Below, piece by piece: positions 26,288 through 34,857 of a DNA stretch of 64,000 bases; within the stretch, counting starts at the first letter, position 1; each line of letters opens with the position of its first letter. The stretch is taken from contig NZ_FQVU01000003.1 of the NCBI RefSeq assembly GCF_900129455.1, positions 372,001-436,000 of the forward strand, given 5' to 3'. A program made the position numbers and the translations under genes. The notes below the pieces were generated by a model that saw only the letters and a program-made list of their open reading frames with translations, did no database searches and was not told the DNA's origin. Source of the stretch: Jatrophihabitans endophyticus. Its GTDB lineage: Bacteria > Actinomycetota > Actinomycetes > Mycobacteriales > Jatrophihabitantaceae.

Positions 26288-27216
26288 CCATGGGATCCCT
26301 TCGCAGCTCGCCCTTGGTGCGGGTACCGCGGCGCACGTTGACCGAGCTCGTCGACCGGCGGGTCGCCGCGGCGATGAAGCGCCACGAGATCGCCCGGGAC
26401 GAGACCGCCGAGCTGCGCCGCGAGGTGCAGCAGCTGCGCGAGCGCACCCGCACCTTCGAGCTGCTCCTCGACGGCGCCGGGCGGGGTACGGCGCGGATGC
26501 CGTCGCCGGCCAACCTGGCGGGGTTGCAGCGCGAGATCACCGGCCTGTGCGGCGACCCCGAGGCCGCCGAGCGCAACGTGCACGGCGCGTTCCGCCTGCT
26601 CGTCGCCCTCGAGTCGCTCGGGGTGGGGCGCATCGCCGGGGGCACGATGAACATCTGCGGCAAGCTCGCCACCGTCCCGCTGCTCGCCAGGACCGACGGC
26701 GCGGAGCTCGAGATGCTCGAGATCGGGACGCTGTACGGCCTGTTCGCGGCCGCGCTGCTGCGGATGACCGAGCGCACCGGGGCCACGCCGTCGCTGACGA
26801 TCGTCGACCCGCTGGTGGGCATGCAGCTGCAGAACCAGGCCGCGATCCCCGCCGACGCGTCCGGCACGCCGGTCGCCGCGGCGGCGGTGCGGACGAACCT
26901 CGCGCTGGCCGGGGCCGCGGGTGGCGCGGCCCGGATCGTCGTCGGCCTCTCCGGCGACGCCGACGTCCGGGCCACGGTCGGCGACCGCCGTTACGGCGTC
27001 GTGGTGGTCGACGGCGACCACGGCTACGAAGGCGTGGCCGAGGACCTGCGCTGGGTCGAGCAGATCGTCGCGCCCGGCGGCATCGTCGTGCTCGACGACT
27101 ACGGCGACGGCAAGTGGCCCGGCGTGCAGCGCGCGCTGCAGGACCACCTCGCCGGCGACTCGCGGCTGACGCTGCTGGGCCGGGTGGCGACGTCGGGTTA
27201 CCTGCGGGCGGCCTGA
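26284..27216 (+). CDS. Class I SAM methyltransferase (Methyltransf_24 type) with N-terminal coiled coil
   Basis: A 310-residue protein. Residues about 20-65 form a charged coiled coil (RRVAAAMKRHEIARDETAE, then REVQQLRERT). The methyltransferase domain has LEMLEIGTLYGLFAAALL for SAM, IVDPLVGM, and VVVVDGDHGYEGVAEDL plus GGIVVLDDYGDGKWPG. The DGDH and DDY pairs are typical of Methyltransf_24 enzymes that act on sugars in surface glycans. The GTG start overlaps the preceding stop as GTGA; an ATG two codons in is the alternative. It is the last gene of the 23940 operon. Confidence 0.85.
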   Translation: MTMGSLRSSPLVRVPRRTLTELVDRRVAAAMKRHEIARDETAELRREVQQLRERTRTFELLLDGAGRGTARMPSPANLAGLQREITGLCGDPEAAERNVHGAFRLLVALESLGVGRIAGGTMNICGKLATVPLLARTDGAELEMLEIGTLYGLFAAALLRMTERTGATPSLTIVDPLVGMQLQNQAAIPADASGTPVAAAAVRTNLALAGAAGGAARIVVGLSGDADVRATVGDRRYGVVVVDGDHGYEGVAEDLRWVEQIVAPGGIVVLDDYGDGKWPGVQRALQDHLAGDSRLTLLGRVATSGYLRAA

Positions 27217-27219
27217 CGC

Positions 27220-27241
27220 GTTCACCCGGACGTCAACCGGC
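27220..27241 (+). promoter_or_regulatory. Pair of 11-nt direct repeats upstream of neuA (PHO-box-like)
   Basis: GTTCACCCGGA and CGTCAACCGGC are adjacent 11-base units sharing a TCA(C/A)C core. They begin three bases after the stop of the methyltransferase at 26284 and lie 50 bases upstream of the neuA -10. Of the four arrays in the cluster this one is nearest to the published GTTCACC core of PHO boxes. Confidence 0.55.
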
Positions 27242-27290
27242 TGCCCTGCGACGTCCACTTCGCGAACGACTCCCGGTCCACCTGCGCTCA

Positions 27291-27296
27291 TAACTT
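27291..27296 (+). promoter_or_regulatory. -10 of the neuA-neuB transcript
   Basis: TAACTT lies seven bases before the ATG of neuA with no ribosome site, so the transcript probably begins at the start codon. Confidence 0.6.
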
Positions 27297-27303
27297 CAGC
27301 GAC

Positions 27304-28479
27304 ATGAGGACGCGCGTGGTGGCGGTGATCCCCGCCCGGGGCGGGTCGAAGGGCGTCCCCGGCAAGAACGTCACCGAGGTCGGCGGCCGGCCGCTGGTCG
27401 CCCGCGCGGTCGCCGCCGCCCGGGCGGCCGGGCACGTCGACCGCGTGCTCGTCTCCACCGACGACCCGTTGATCGCGAGCGCCGCCCGCGACGCCGGGGC
27501 CGAGATCGTCGACCGCCCCGTCGCCCTGGCCGACGACACCGCGACCTCGGAGTCCGCGTTGCGGCACGCGCTCGACACCGCCGCCCCCGAGGCCGAGGTC
27601 GTGCTGCTCGTGCAGTGCACGTCGCCGTTCCTCTCCGCCGACGACGTCGACGGCGTCGCCGCGGCGGTGCTCGGCGGTGCCGACAGCGCCTTCACCGCCG
27701 CGGTGTCGCACGGCTTCCTGTGGCGGCCCGACGGCACCGGCGTGAACCACGACCCGGCGACGCGGCCGCGTCGTCAGGACCGGCCGGTCGAGCTGCTCGA
27801 GACCGGCGCCGCGTACGCCATGCGGGTCGACGGCTTCCGTCGTACCGGGCACCGCTTCTTCGGTCGCGTCGTGCCCGTCGCCGTCGACCCGGCCCGCACC
27901 CTGGAGATCGACGAGCCGGCCGACCTCGACCGGGCCCGGCTGCTGGCGCCGCTGGTCGACCACGCCACGAGCATCGGGCTCGCGGACGTCGACGCGCTGG
28001 TGCTCGACTTCGACGGCACGCTGACCGACGACCGCGTCGTCGTCGACCAGGACGGCCGTGAGTCGGTCACCGTGCATCGCGGCGACGGGCTCGGCATCGC
28101 CGCGCTGCGCCGCGCCGGGTTGGCCGTCGTCATCCTGTCGACCGAGCAGAACCCGGTCGTCAGCGCGCGGGCGCGCAAATTGAACATCCCTGCGCTGCAG
28201 GGGATCGAGGCGAAGGGTGTCGCCCTCGCGCAATGGTGCGCGGATCACGGCCACGACCTCGCTCGCACGGCCTACGTGGGCAACGACGTCAACGACCTGC
28301 CGTGTTTCGACATCGTCGGCTGGCCCATCGCGGTCGCCGACGCCCATCACTCGGTGCGTGCACGAGCGCGCATCGTCACTGCCGCCGCCGGCGGCCACGG
28401 CGCGATCCGCGAGGTTGCGTCGCGACTGCTAGGGAAGGAGATCCGAGATGGATCTGACTCGCTTGCGCTACATCGGTGA
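27304..28479 (+). CDS. neuA: Bifunctional CMP-nonulosonate cytidylyltransferase / HAD phosphatase (NeuA-HAD)
   Basis: A 391-residue fusion. Residues 1-225 are a NeuA-type cytidylyltransferase with IPARGGSKGVPGKNV, VSTDDPLIA, LLVQCTSPF and a final LEIDEPADLDRA; it activates a nonulosonic acid with CTP. Residues about 230-385 are a KdsC-like HAD phosphatase with all motifs: LDFDGTLTDD, LSTEQNPVV, the Lys in IEAKGV, and YVGNDVNDLPCF. The same domain order exists in vertebrate CMAS. A phosphatase here suits removal of the 9-phosphate from Kdn-9-P or Neu5Ac-9-P before activation. The 3' end overlaps neuB by 32 bases, so the two are coupled. A -10 seven bases before the ATG suggests a leaderless mRNA. 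Confidence 0.88.
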   Translation: MRTRVVAVIPARGGSKGVPGKNVTEVGGRPLVARAVAAARAAGHVDRVLVSTDDPLIASAARDAGAEIVDRPVALADDTATSESALRHALDTAAPEAEVVLLVQCTSPFLSADDVDGVAAAVLGGADSAFTAAVSHGFLWRPDGTGVNHDPATRPRRQDRPVELLETGAAYAMRVDGFRRTGHRFFGRVVPVAVDPARTLEIDEPADLDRARLLAPLVDHATSIGLADVDALVLDFDGTLTDDRVVVDQDGRESVTVHRGDGLGIAALRRAGLAVVILSTEQNPVVSARARKLNIPALQGIEAKGVALAQWCADHGHDLARTAYVGNDVNDLPCFDIVGWPIAVADAHHSVRARARIVTAAAGGHGAIREVASRLLGKEIRDGSDSLALHR

Positions 28480-29377
28480 CCGACCGGTCGGCCCCGACCA
28501 CCCCGTCTACGTCACCGCCGAGATCGGCATCAACCACAACGGTGACCTCGGCGACGCGCTCGCCATGATCGACGTCGCGGTCGCGGCGGGCTGCGACGCC
28601 GTCAAGTTCCAGAAGCGCACCCCCGAGATCTGCGTGCCGGCCGACCAGCAGCAGGTCGAGCGGGACACGCCCTGGGGCCGGATGACCTACCTCGCCTACC
28701 GGCACCGCGTCGAGTTCGGCCAGGACGAGTACGAGGCCATCGACCGCTACTGCCGGCAGCGGGGCATCGCGTGGTTCGCCTCGCCGTGGGACGTGCCGAG
28801 CGTGGACTTCCTCGAGCTGATGGACCCGCCCGCGCACAAGATCGCGTCGGCGTCGCTGACCGACGACGAGCTGCTTGCCCGGGTGCGCGAGACCGGCCGC
28901 ACCGTGATCCTGTCCACGGGCATGTCGACGCCCGACGAGATCCGCCACGCCATCGACGTGCTCGGCCGGGAGCGGCTCGTCCTCTGCCACACGACGAGCT
29001 CCTACCCGGCGCCGCCGGAGGAGCTCAACCTGCGCATGCTGCACACGCTGATGCACAACTACCCCGACGTGCCCATCGGCTACAGCGGGCACGAGATCGG
29101 TCTGCAGACCACGGTGGCGGCGGTGGCGCTCGGCGCGACCTTCGTCGAGCGGCACATCACCCTCGACCGCGCCAACTGGGGCTCCGACCAGGCCGCGTCG
29201 GTCGAGCCCTCGGGGCTGCAGCGTCTCGTGCGTGACATCCGCGTCGTGGAGAGCGCATTGGGCGACGGCGTCAAGCGCGTCTACGACAGCGAGCTGCCGG
29301 TGCGGGCGAAGCTGCGCCGGACGGTCGACACCGCGTCGGTGGACACCACACCGGGCGACACCGTCGCCGCGCGGTGA
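28448..29377 (+). CDS. neuB: N-acylneuraminate / Kdn synthase (NeuB family), lacking the SAF domain
   Basis: A 309-residue NeuB-family TIM barrel that condenses phosphoenolpyruvate with a hexose or its 6-phosphate to give a nonulosonic acid. Motifs seen are VTAEIGINHNGDLGDA, AVKFQKRTPE, FASPWDV, ILSTGMST, CHTTSSYPAP and GYSGHEIG. Usual NeuB proteins have about 340-350 residues with a C-terminal antifreeze-like (SAF) domain; this one ends soon after the ELPVRAKLRR that normally leads into it, so the domain is missing. AAGGAG seven bases before the ATG lies inside neuA. No neuC-type epimerase is nearby, which favours Kdn made from mannose-6-phosphate over N-acetylneuraminate. Confidence 0.9.
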   Translation: MDLTRLRYIGDRPVGPDHPVYVTAEIGINHNGDLGDALAMIDVAVAAGCDAVKFQKRTPEICVPADQQQVERDTPWGRMTYLAYRHRVEFGQDEYEAIDRYCRQRGIAWFASPWDVPSVDFLELMDPPAHKIASASLTDDELLARVRETGRTVILSTGMSTPDEIRHAIDVLGRERLVLCHTTSSYPAPPEELNLRMLHTLMHNYPDVPIGYSGHEIGLQTTVAAVALGATFVERHITLDRANWGSDQAASVEPSGLQRLVRDIRVVESALGDGVKRVYDSELPVRAKLRRTVDTASVDTTPGDTVAAR

Positions 29378-29378
29378 C

Positions 29379-30413
29379 ATGACCGCCCTGCGGACCCTCG
29401 CGCTGGTGGAGAGCGCGACACAGCTGCTCAACGTCGTCGAGTGGGCGCACGCGACGGGGGAGACCGCGGATCTGCGGATCGCGGTGCTCTGCCCGAAGGA
29501 CTCGCCCACCCGTGGGCAGCTGCGCGAGGTCGGCGCGCTCGCCGCCGGCAGCGGCCTGAACGTCGACCTGGTCGACATCCGGGCGCTGGGCTCCGGCGGT
29601 CTGCTCGGCGGCGTGCGCCTCACCCGGTCGCTGTCGGCCGCGCACCGCGTCGTCCTCGGCGACCCGTTCTCCGGGCTCATCCAGACGCTGCTGCCCTTCG
29701 TGCGGGCCGAGCACGTCGTCGTGGTCGACGACGGGACGGCGACGTGGGAGTTCGCGGCGTGCGTGGACAGCGGCGCGCCGCTGGTCAGGTGGCGGCTGGA
29801 GGCCCGGGGGGCGACGCCCCGGGCGGCGCGCGCCACCCGGCTGCTCTCGCCCGGCGCGCACCGGACGCTCACCGTGTTCAGCTGCCTCACCGGGGCGACG
29901 CCGGTGGGTGCGGCAGGCATCGTGAACCGGTACGGGTGGACGCGCTCGCAGGGCGTCCCGCAGGTGCGCGCGGACGAGATCGACGTCGTCGGCGCCTCGC
30001 TGGTGGAGACGGGGGTCGTCGACCGGGCCGCGTACCTGGCCGCCCTCGCCCGGCTGGCCGCCCGAGCCACCGGGGTGCGCTATCTGGCGCACCGGCGCGA
30101 GTCGGAGAACCGGCTGGCCGAGATCGCCGCGCTGCCGAACGTCCGGGTGCAGCGCGGCCGGCTGCCGGTCGAGCTCACGCTGCGACAGGGTCCGGTCGCC
30201 GCGCACGTCATCACCTTCCCCTCGACGGCGGCGCACACGCTTCCGGTGGTGCTCGGTGACCTGTCCGACGATGCGACGCGGCCCGCCGTGCGGGTCGAGG
30301 TGCGCCGGGTCGAGGACGCCTGGTTCACGCCGTCGACCGGCAGCCACGCCCGCGACTTCGTGACGCGGATCGGCACCGACGCCCCCGCCCGGCCGGTGCT
30401 CGAACCGGCGTGA
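29379..30413 (+). CDS. Second sialyl/polysialyltransferase-like protein
   Basis: A 344-residue protein with the sialyltransferase-type motif order: VVVVDDGTATWEF (Asp-Asp-Gly), YLAHRRESENRLAEI (in place of the His-Pro motif) and VITFPSTAAHTLP (Ser-Thr). Similarity is loose, so the exact family is uncertain. Placed directly behind neuB with one base between stop and start, it is most likely a transferase that uses the CMP-sugar made by NeuA. It may act as initiator while the protein at 24908 elongates, or the reverse. The N-terminus (TLALVESATQLLNVVEWAH) is typical of this type and there is no membrane segment. Confidence 0.6.
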   Translation: MTALRTLALVESATQLLNVVEWAHATGETADLRIAVLCPKDSPTRGQLREVGALAAGSGLNVDLVDIRALGSGGLLGGVRLTRSLSAAHRVVLGDPFSGLIQTLLPFVRAEHVVVVDDGTATWEFAACVDSGAPLVRWRLEARGATPRAARATRLLSPGAHRTLTVFSCLTGATPVGAAGIVNRYGWTRSQGVPQVRADEIDVVGASLVETGVVDRAAYLAALARLAARATGVRYLAHRRESENRLAEIAALPNVRVQRGRLPVELTLRQGPVAAHVITFPSTAAHTLPVVLGDLSDDATRPAVRVEVRRVEDAWFTPSTGSHARDFVTRIGTDAPARPVLEPA

Positions 30414-30451
30414 AGAGCGGTCGACCGGCGGGGGCGCCCGGCCGCGCTGGG

Positions 30452-30457
30452 TAATCT
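30452..30457 (+). promoter_or_regulatory. -10 of the membrane protein gene at 30465
   Basis: TAATCT lies seven bases before the ATG. No ribosome site is present, so a leaderless mRNA is likely. Confidence 0.5.
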
Positions 30458-30464
30458 CGCAGGT

Positions 30465-31070
30465 ATGGAGCCACCCCTTCCCGCGCGCCGGGCGGACGAG
30501 CCGGACGAGCCGTTCGGCGACGCCCGCCCCGCCTACGACGTGGGGGAGTTCCCGCAGGGCTCCCCGTTCAGCCGCTGGGCGCTCGCCCGCTACGTCATCG
30601 GGCGAGTGCTGCTGGATCGCGTCAGCTGGTCGCTGCTGGGCATCGGCGTCACGCTCGTGGTGCTGGCCGTGTGCGCGCGCTTCCTGCTCCACTCCACGCT
30701 GCTCGCCGTGCTGCTCGGCATCGTCGCGGTGATGGTGCTGCTCATGCGGGCGTTGCTCCGGGCCGTGCTGCGCCGCCTCATGGGCAGCAAGGTCTACGGC
30801 CCGCTCGAGGACCGGCTCGGCGAACTCGTCCTCGGCGCCACGAACGACGTCTTCGGCGAGCTCAACCGCGTCGGTCTGCCGTCGCGGACGATCACGCTGC
30901 CGTTGCTCGCGTTCCGCCTGGTCGGGCGCCGCCGCAAGGACACGATGGCGCGGCTGCGGCAGTTCCAGGTGGAGCGGGCCGTCTCGCGCGCCCGGCTCGA
31001 CGAGCTGCACATGCTGCTGCGCGAGGGGACCGGCCGCGGCCCGGGCGCCGCGCCGGGACGCTCCACGTGA
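30465..31070 (+). CDS. Actinobacterial membrane protein of unknown function
   Basis: A 201-residue protein I do not recognise. The N-terminal ~40 residues are acidic and Pro-rich. Two membrane segments follow at about residues 52-72 and 75-95. A cytoplasmic C-terminal domain begins SKVYGPLEDRLGELVLGATNDVFGELNRVGLP and ends in a basic helix (RLRQFQVERAVSRARLDELHMLL). The regular amphipathic C-terminal part suggests protein-protein contact. Its stop overlaps the next start as GTGA, so the two membrane proteins are probably made together. Confidence 0.7.
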   Translation: MEPPLPARRADEPDEPFGDARPAYDVGEFPQGSPFSRWALARYVIGRVLLDRVSWSLLGIGVTLVVLAVCARFLLHSTLLAVLLGIVAVMVLLMRALLRAVLRRLMGSKVYGPLEDRLGELVLGATNDVFGELNRVGLPSRTITLPLLAFRLVGRRRKDTMARLRQFQVERAVSRARLDELHMLLREGTGRGPGAAPGRST

Positions 31071-31828
31071 GCATGGCGCTGGACGGCGGCCCGGGTGGGG
31101 CGGGCCGGCCCGACGCCGACCCGCGGCGGGACGCCGCGGCCGACCTGCGGGTCGCGGCCGTGATCGTGCTGGCCCTGGCCGTGGTCGGGGCGCTGCTCGG
31201 GCTCGTGTGGGCGGCCTGGAGCCCGCCGGGACCGATCGCGCTCGTCCGCTCCGCCGGCCTGCAACCCGACGAGACCGAGGCCTTCGTCGCCGGGGACGGC
31301 CGGTACCTCGTGCTCTCGGCCGTCGCCGGGCTGCTCGCCGGGCTGCTCGCCTGGACGCGGTCGCGGCAGCGGGGACCGATCGTGCTGCTCGCCCTCGCCG
31401 TCGGCGGTCTCGCCGGATCGCTGCTGCTCTGGGCGGTCGGCCGTCTGACGGGTGGCGGCTCGACCGACGGCAAGGTGAACACGATCGTGGCGCGGCTGCC
31501 GCTGACGTTGCACGCCCACGGGCTGCTCTTCCTGCAGGCCGGGGTCGCCGTCCTCGTCTACGGGCTGTTGGTGGCGTTCGCCGCCCGTGACGACCTGGGC
31601 CGGCCCGACCCGCTGCGCGACCGGCTCCATGCGGCCGCGACCGCGCCGCCCGGGGCTCATCCCGCTCCCGGCCACCCGGGTCCCTATCCGCCGCCGTACC
31701 CGCCCCCGGGTGGCTACCCGGGCTCGTACCCACCGCCGTCAGTTGCTCCCGACGGGCAGTCGCAGGACGGCGGGGGACACCGCGATGCTGCGGGTCCGCT
31801 GCAGCAGCGCGATCTCCCGCCGCAGTAG
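31067..31828 (+). CDS. DUF2567-like membrane protein with Pro/Tyr-rich tail
   Basis: A 253-residue protein with about four membrane segments (near residues 28-48, 82-100, 108-128 and 148-168) and VWAAWSPPGPIALV after the first, similar to actinobacterial DUF2567 proteins of unknown function. Residues from about 195 are a repetitive Pro/Tyr/Gly tail (PYPPPYPPPGGYPG). The last ~30 residues are encoded antisense to the end of the LON gene, an overlap of 90 bases. Translation starts at GTG 31067 (overlapping the previous stop) or ATG 31073. Confidence 0.68.
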   Translation: MSMALDGGPGGAGRPDADPRRDAAADLRVAAVIVLALAVVGALLGLVWAAWSPPGPIALVRSAGLQPDETEAFVAGDGRYLVLSAVAGLLAGLLAWTRSRQRGPIVLLALAVGGLAGSLLLWAVGRLTGGGSTDGKVNTIVARLPLTLHAHGLLFLQAGVAVLVYGLLVAFAARDDLGRPDPLRDRLHAAATAPPGAHPAPGHPGPYPPPYPPPGGYPGSYPPPSVAPDGQSQDGGGHRDAAGPLQQRDLPPQ

Positions 31829-32419
31829 GCGGCCCACCCGGACGAGCCGTTCGGCCGTCGTGCCGTCGGTGAGCAGGGCCTGCTTCTCCGCCGGCGGGAG
31901 CGGCAGCCGCGCGGCGAGCTGGTAGGAGAGCTGGTTGGCGTCGCGCGGGAGCTCGGCCCCGGTGCCGCGGCCGGCGAGCCTCACCAGCATGGCGTCGTAG
32001 ACGTCGATCAGCTCGCGGGCGCGGGTCTCCTGCGCCGCGGTGAGCTCGCCGTCGGGCTCGGGCAGGTACTCGATGCGGGCGCGCAGGTACGGCCGGCCCG
32101 TCGGCAGCAGGTCGAGGACGCGGAATCGGCGGCTGCCCACCGAGAGCAGGTCCGACGTCCCGTCGTCGGCGGTGTCGACCTCGAGCACCTCGGCCGTCGT
32201 CCCGATCGGCTCGACCTCGGGGAGGTCGCCGGTGGCGACGACCGGCGTCAGCGCCTCGGTGCCGGCCCGCAGGGCGACGACCCCGAACACCGGCCCCGCG
32301 GGCGCCTCGGCGATGTCGCGCAGCAGCTCGCGGTAACGCTGCTCGAAGATGTGCAGCGGCAACGGCATCCCGGGCAGCAGCACGTGGCTCAGCGGGAACA
32401 GCGGGATGACCTCCGGCAC
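31739..32419 (-). CDS. LON substrate-binding domain protein
   Basis: A 226-residue stand-alone LON N-terminal (PUA-like) domain protein, starting [23 protein letters not shown] with ERYRE-like FEQRYRELL. There is no ATPase or Ser-Lys protease domain, so it is not a protease. Such proteins are widespread in actinobacteria and their role is unknown; peptide or protein binding is assumed. GTG start. Its last 30 codons overlap the opposite-strand DUF2567-like gene. It is divergent from hisD with a 54-base gap. Confidence 0.85.
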   Translation of the reverse strand: MPEVIPLFPLSHVLLPGMPLPLHIFEQRYRELLRDIAEAPAGPVFGVVALRAGTEALTPVVATGDLPEVEPIGTTAEVLEVDTADDGTSDLLSVGSRRFRVLDLLPTGRPYLRARIEYLPEPDGELTAAQETRARELIDVYDAMLVRLAGRGTGAELPRDANQLSYQLAARLPLPPAEKQALLTDGTTAERLVRVGRLLRREIALLQRTRSIAVSPAVLRLPVGSN

Positions 32420-32473
32420 GCCTCACACGCTAGTGCGCGGCGGCCACCCACCGCGTCCGTAGACTCAGCGGAC

Positions 32474-33772
32474 GTGCTACGACGCGTCGACCTGACCTCC
32501 GCCACCGGTGCCGATCTGCGCCGTGCCCTGCCCCGCGCGCAGGTCGACGTCCGGGCCGCGCTCGACACCGTCGCGCCGCTGGTGGCGGCGGTCAAGGACC
32601 GTGGGTACGACGCGGTCCGCGAGGCCACCCTGCGCTACGACGGCGTCGACGTCGCCCGGCCGCGGGTCGCCGCCGGGCAGCTCGCCGAGGCGTCGGCCGC
32701 CCTCGACGCCGGCGTCCGCGCTGCCCTGGAGGAGTCGATCCGCCGCGCCCGCATCGTCCACGAGGCGCAGCGCCGCGAGACGGTCGACGTCCAGGTCGTG
32801 CCCGGCGGCACCGTCACCGAACGGTGGGTGCCGGTGCAGCGGGTGGGGCTCTACGTGCCGGGTGGTCTCGCCGTCTACCCGTCGAGCGTGGTGATGAACG
32901 TCGTGCCGGCGCAGGTCGCGGGCGTCGATTCGATCGCTGTCTTCACCCCCGCGCAGCGCGAGTTCGACGGCCTGCCCCACCCGACGATCCTGGCCGCGTG
33001 CGCGCTGCTCGGCGTCGACGAGGTGTACGCCGTCGGCGGGGCCCAGGCCGTCGCGCTCGCCGCCTACGGCGACGACGCGCTGCAGATCGACCCCGTCGAC
33101 GTGATCACCGGCCCGGGCAACGTCTACGTCGCCGCCGCCAAGCGGCTCGTCCAGGGCGTCGTCGGCATCGACTCCGAGGCCGGCCCGACCGAGATCGCCG
33201 TCCTCGCCGACGCCACCGCCGACCCCGCGCACGTCGCGGCCGACCTCATCAGCCAGGCCGAGCACGACACCCTCGCCGCGTCGGTCCTGGTCACCGACTC
33301 CGTCGCGCTCGCCGACGCCGTCGACGCCGAGGTCGAGCGCCAGGTCGCCGCCACCAAGCACACCGAGCGGGTGCGCACCGCGTTGGCGGGGGAGCAGTCG
33401 GCGACGGTGCTCGTGCGCGACCTCGAGCAGGGGCTCGCCGTCGTCGACGCCTACGCCGCCGAGCACCTCGAAGTCGTCACCGCCGACGCGCGGGCGTGGG
33501 CCGAACGCGTTCGCAACGCCGGCTGCATCTTCGTCGGCCCGCACGCACCGGTGTCGCTCGGCGACTACTGCGCCGGCTCCAACCACGTCCTGCCGACGGG
33601 CTGCACCGCGCGGCACGCGTCCGGGCTGTCGGTGCAGTCGTTCCTCAAGGGCGTGCACCTGGTCGAGTACACCGCGGCCGCGCTGGCCGAGGTCGCCCCG
33701 CACGTCATCGCGCTCGCCGAGGCCGAGGACCTCCCCGCCCACGGTGCAGCCGTCGCGATCCGCACGACATGA
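32474..33772 (+). CDS. hisD: Histidinol dehydrogenase
   Basis: A 432-residue HisD, which oxidises L-histidinol to histidine in two NAD+ steps using Zn2+. Motifs are [51 protein letters not shown] and AEHLEVV, plus the Zn-binding His in HVLPTG. The GTG at 32474 lies eight bases after a TAGACT -10 and has no ribosome site; it is likely leaderless and is the first gene of a hisDCBH-x-hisA operon. The stop overlaps hisC as ATGA. Confidence 0.95.
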   Translation: MLRRVDLTSATGADLRRALPRAQVDVRAALDTVAPLVAAVKDRGYDAVREATLRYDGVDVARPRVAAGQLAEASAALDAGVRAALEESIRRARIVHEAQRRETVDVQVVPGGTVTERWVPVQRVGLYVPGGLAVYPSSVVMNVVPAQVAGVDSIAVFTPAQREFDGLPHPTILAACALLGVDEVYAVGGAQAVALAAYGDDALQIDPVDVITGPGNVYVAAAKRLVQGVVGIDSEAGPTEIAVLADATADPAHVAADLISQAEHDTLAASVLVTDSVALADAVDAEVERQVAATKHTERVRTALAGEQSATVLVRDLEQGLAVVDAYAAEHLEVVTADARAWAERVRNAGCIFVGPHAPVSLGDYCAGSNHVLPTGCTARHASGLSVQSFLKGVHLVEYTAAALAEVAPHVIALAEAEDLPAHGAAVAIRTT

Positions 33773-34857
33773 CCTCGCTCGACGACCTGCCGCTGCGCGA
33801 CGAGCTGCGTGGCGAGACGCCGTACGGGGCGCCGCAGCTCGACGTGCCGGTGCAGCTCAACACGAACGAGAACCCCTACCGGCCGAGCGAGACCGTCGTC
33901 GCCGACATGGCGGCCGCCGTCGCCGAGGCCGCGCGGGGCCTCAACCGCTACCCCGATCGCGACGCCGTCGCTCTGCGCGCCGGTCTCGCCGAGTACCTGA
34001 CCGCCGACGGCGGTGTCCCGCTCGCGACCGAGCAGGTGTGGGCGGCCAACGGCTCCAACGAGGTCGTGCTGCAGCTGCTGCTCGCCTTCGGCGGCCCGGG
34101 ACGCACCGCCGTCTCGTTCGCACCCACCTACTCGATGTATCCCGAGTACGCGCGCGACAGCCACACCGAGTGGGTGCTGGGACGCCGGGCGGACGACTTC
34201 ACCATCGACCGGGAGCACGCGCTCGGCGTGATCGCCGAGCACCGGCCGTCCGTCGTGCTGCTGGCCTCGCCGAACAACCCGACCGGAACGGCCCTGCCGA
34301 TCGACGACATCGCGGCGATCGTGGCCGCCGCGCCCGGCGTGGTCATCGTGGACGAGGCCTACGGCGAGTTCCGTCGGAGCGGCGTGCCGAGTGCGCTCTC
34401 GCTGCTGCCGGACTCGCCACGGCTCGTGGTCACCCGCACGATGAGCAAGGCCTTCGCGCTCGCCGGCGGCCGGGTCGGCTACCTCGCGGCGTCGCCCGCG
34501 GTGGTCGACGCCGTGCGCATCGTCCGGCTGCCCTACCACCTGTCCTCGACGACGCAGGCGGTCGCCGGCGCCGCGCTCCGTCACGCCGACGAGCTGCTCG
34601 GCGCGGTCGCCGAGCTCCGTGCCGAACGCGACCGCACCGTCGCCTGGCTGCGCGGCCGGGGTCTGCAGGCCGCGGACTCCGACGCCAACTTCGTGCTGTT
34701 CGGGACCTTCGCCGACCGGCACGCGGTGTGGCAGGGCCTGCTCGACCGCGGCGTGCTCATCCGCGAGACTGGACCCGACGGCTGGCTGCGCGTCTCGATC
34801 GGCACGCCGGCGGAGATGGCGGCGTTCCGCACCGCCCTGGAAGAGGTGACGGCATGA
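33769..34857 (+). CDS. hisC: Histidinol-phosphate aminotransferase
   Basis: A 362-residue class I/II PLP aminotransferase that converts imidazole acetol-phosphate and glutamate to histidinol-phosphate. The N-terminus [25 protein letters not shown] is the HisC signature, SPNNPTGT and VDEAYGEF follow, and the PLP Lys is K227 in [20 protein letters not shown] overlaps link it to hisD before and hisB after, so expression is coupled. Confidence 0.95.
   Translation: MTSLDDLPLRDELRGETPYGAPQLDVPVQLNTNENPYRPSETVVADMAAAVAEAARGLNRYPDRDAVALRAGLAEYLTADGGVPLATEQVWAANGSNEVVLQLLLAFGGPGRTAVSFAPTYSMYPEYARDSHTEWVLGRRADDFTIDREHALGVIAEHRPSVVLLASPNNPTGTALPIDDIAAIVAAAPGVVIVDEAYGEFRRSGVPSALSLLPDSPRLVVTRTMSKAFALAGGRVGYLAASPAVVDAVRIVRLPYHLSSTTQAVAGAALRHADELLGAVAELRAERDRTVAWLRGRGLQAADSDANFVLFGTFADRHAVWQGLLDRGVLIRETGPDGWLRVSIGTPAEMAAFRTALEEVTA

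Noticed and set aside
26284-27216. Glycosyltransferase with coiled coil
   Set aside because: LEIGT, DGDH and LDDYGDG motifs fit a SAM methyltransferase of the Methyltransf_24 type.
29271-32426. A 1051-codon minus-strand frame across four genes
   Set aside because: It crosses several recognised genes and intergenic gaps and is low-complexity Arg/Ala/Pro throughout.
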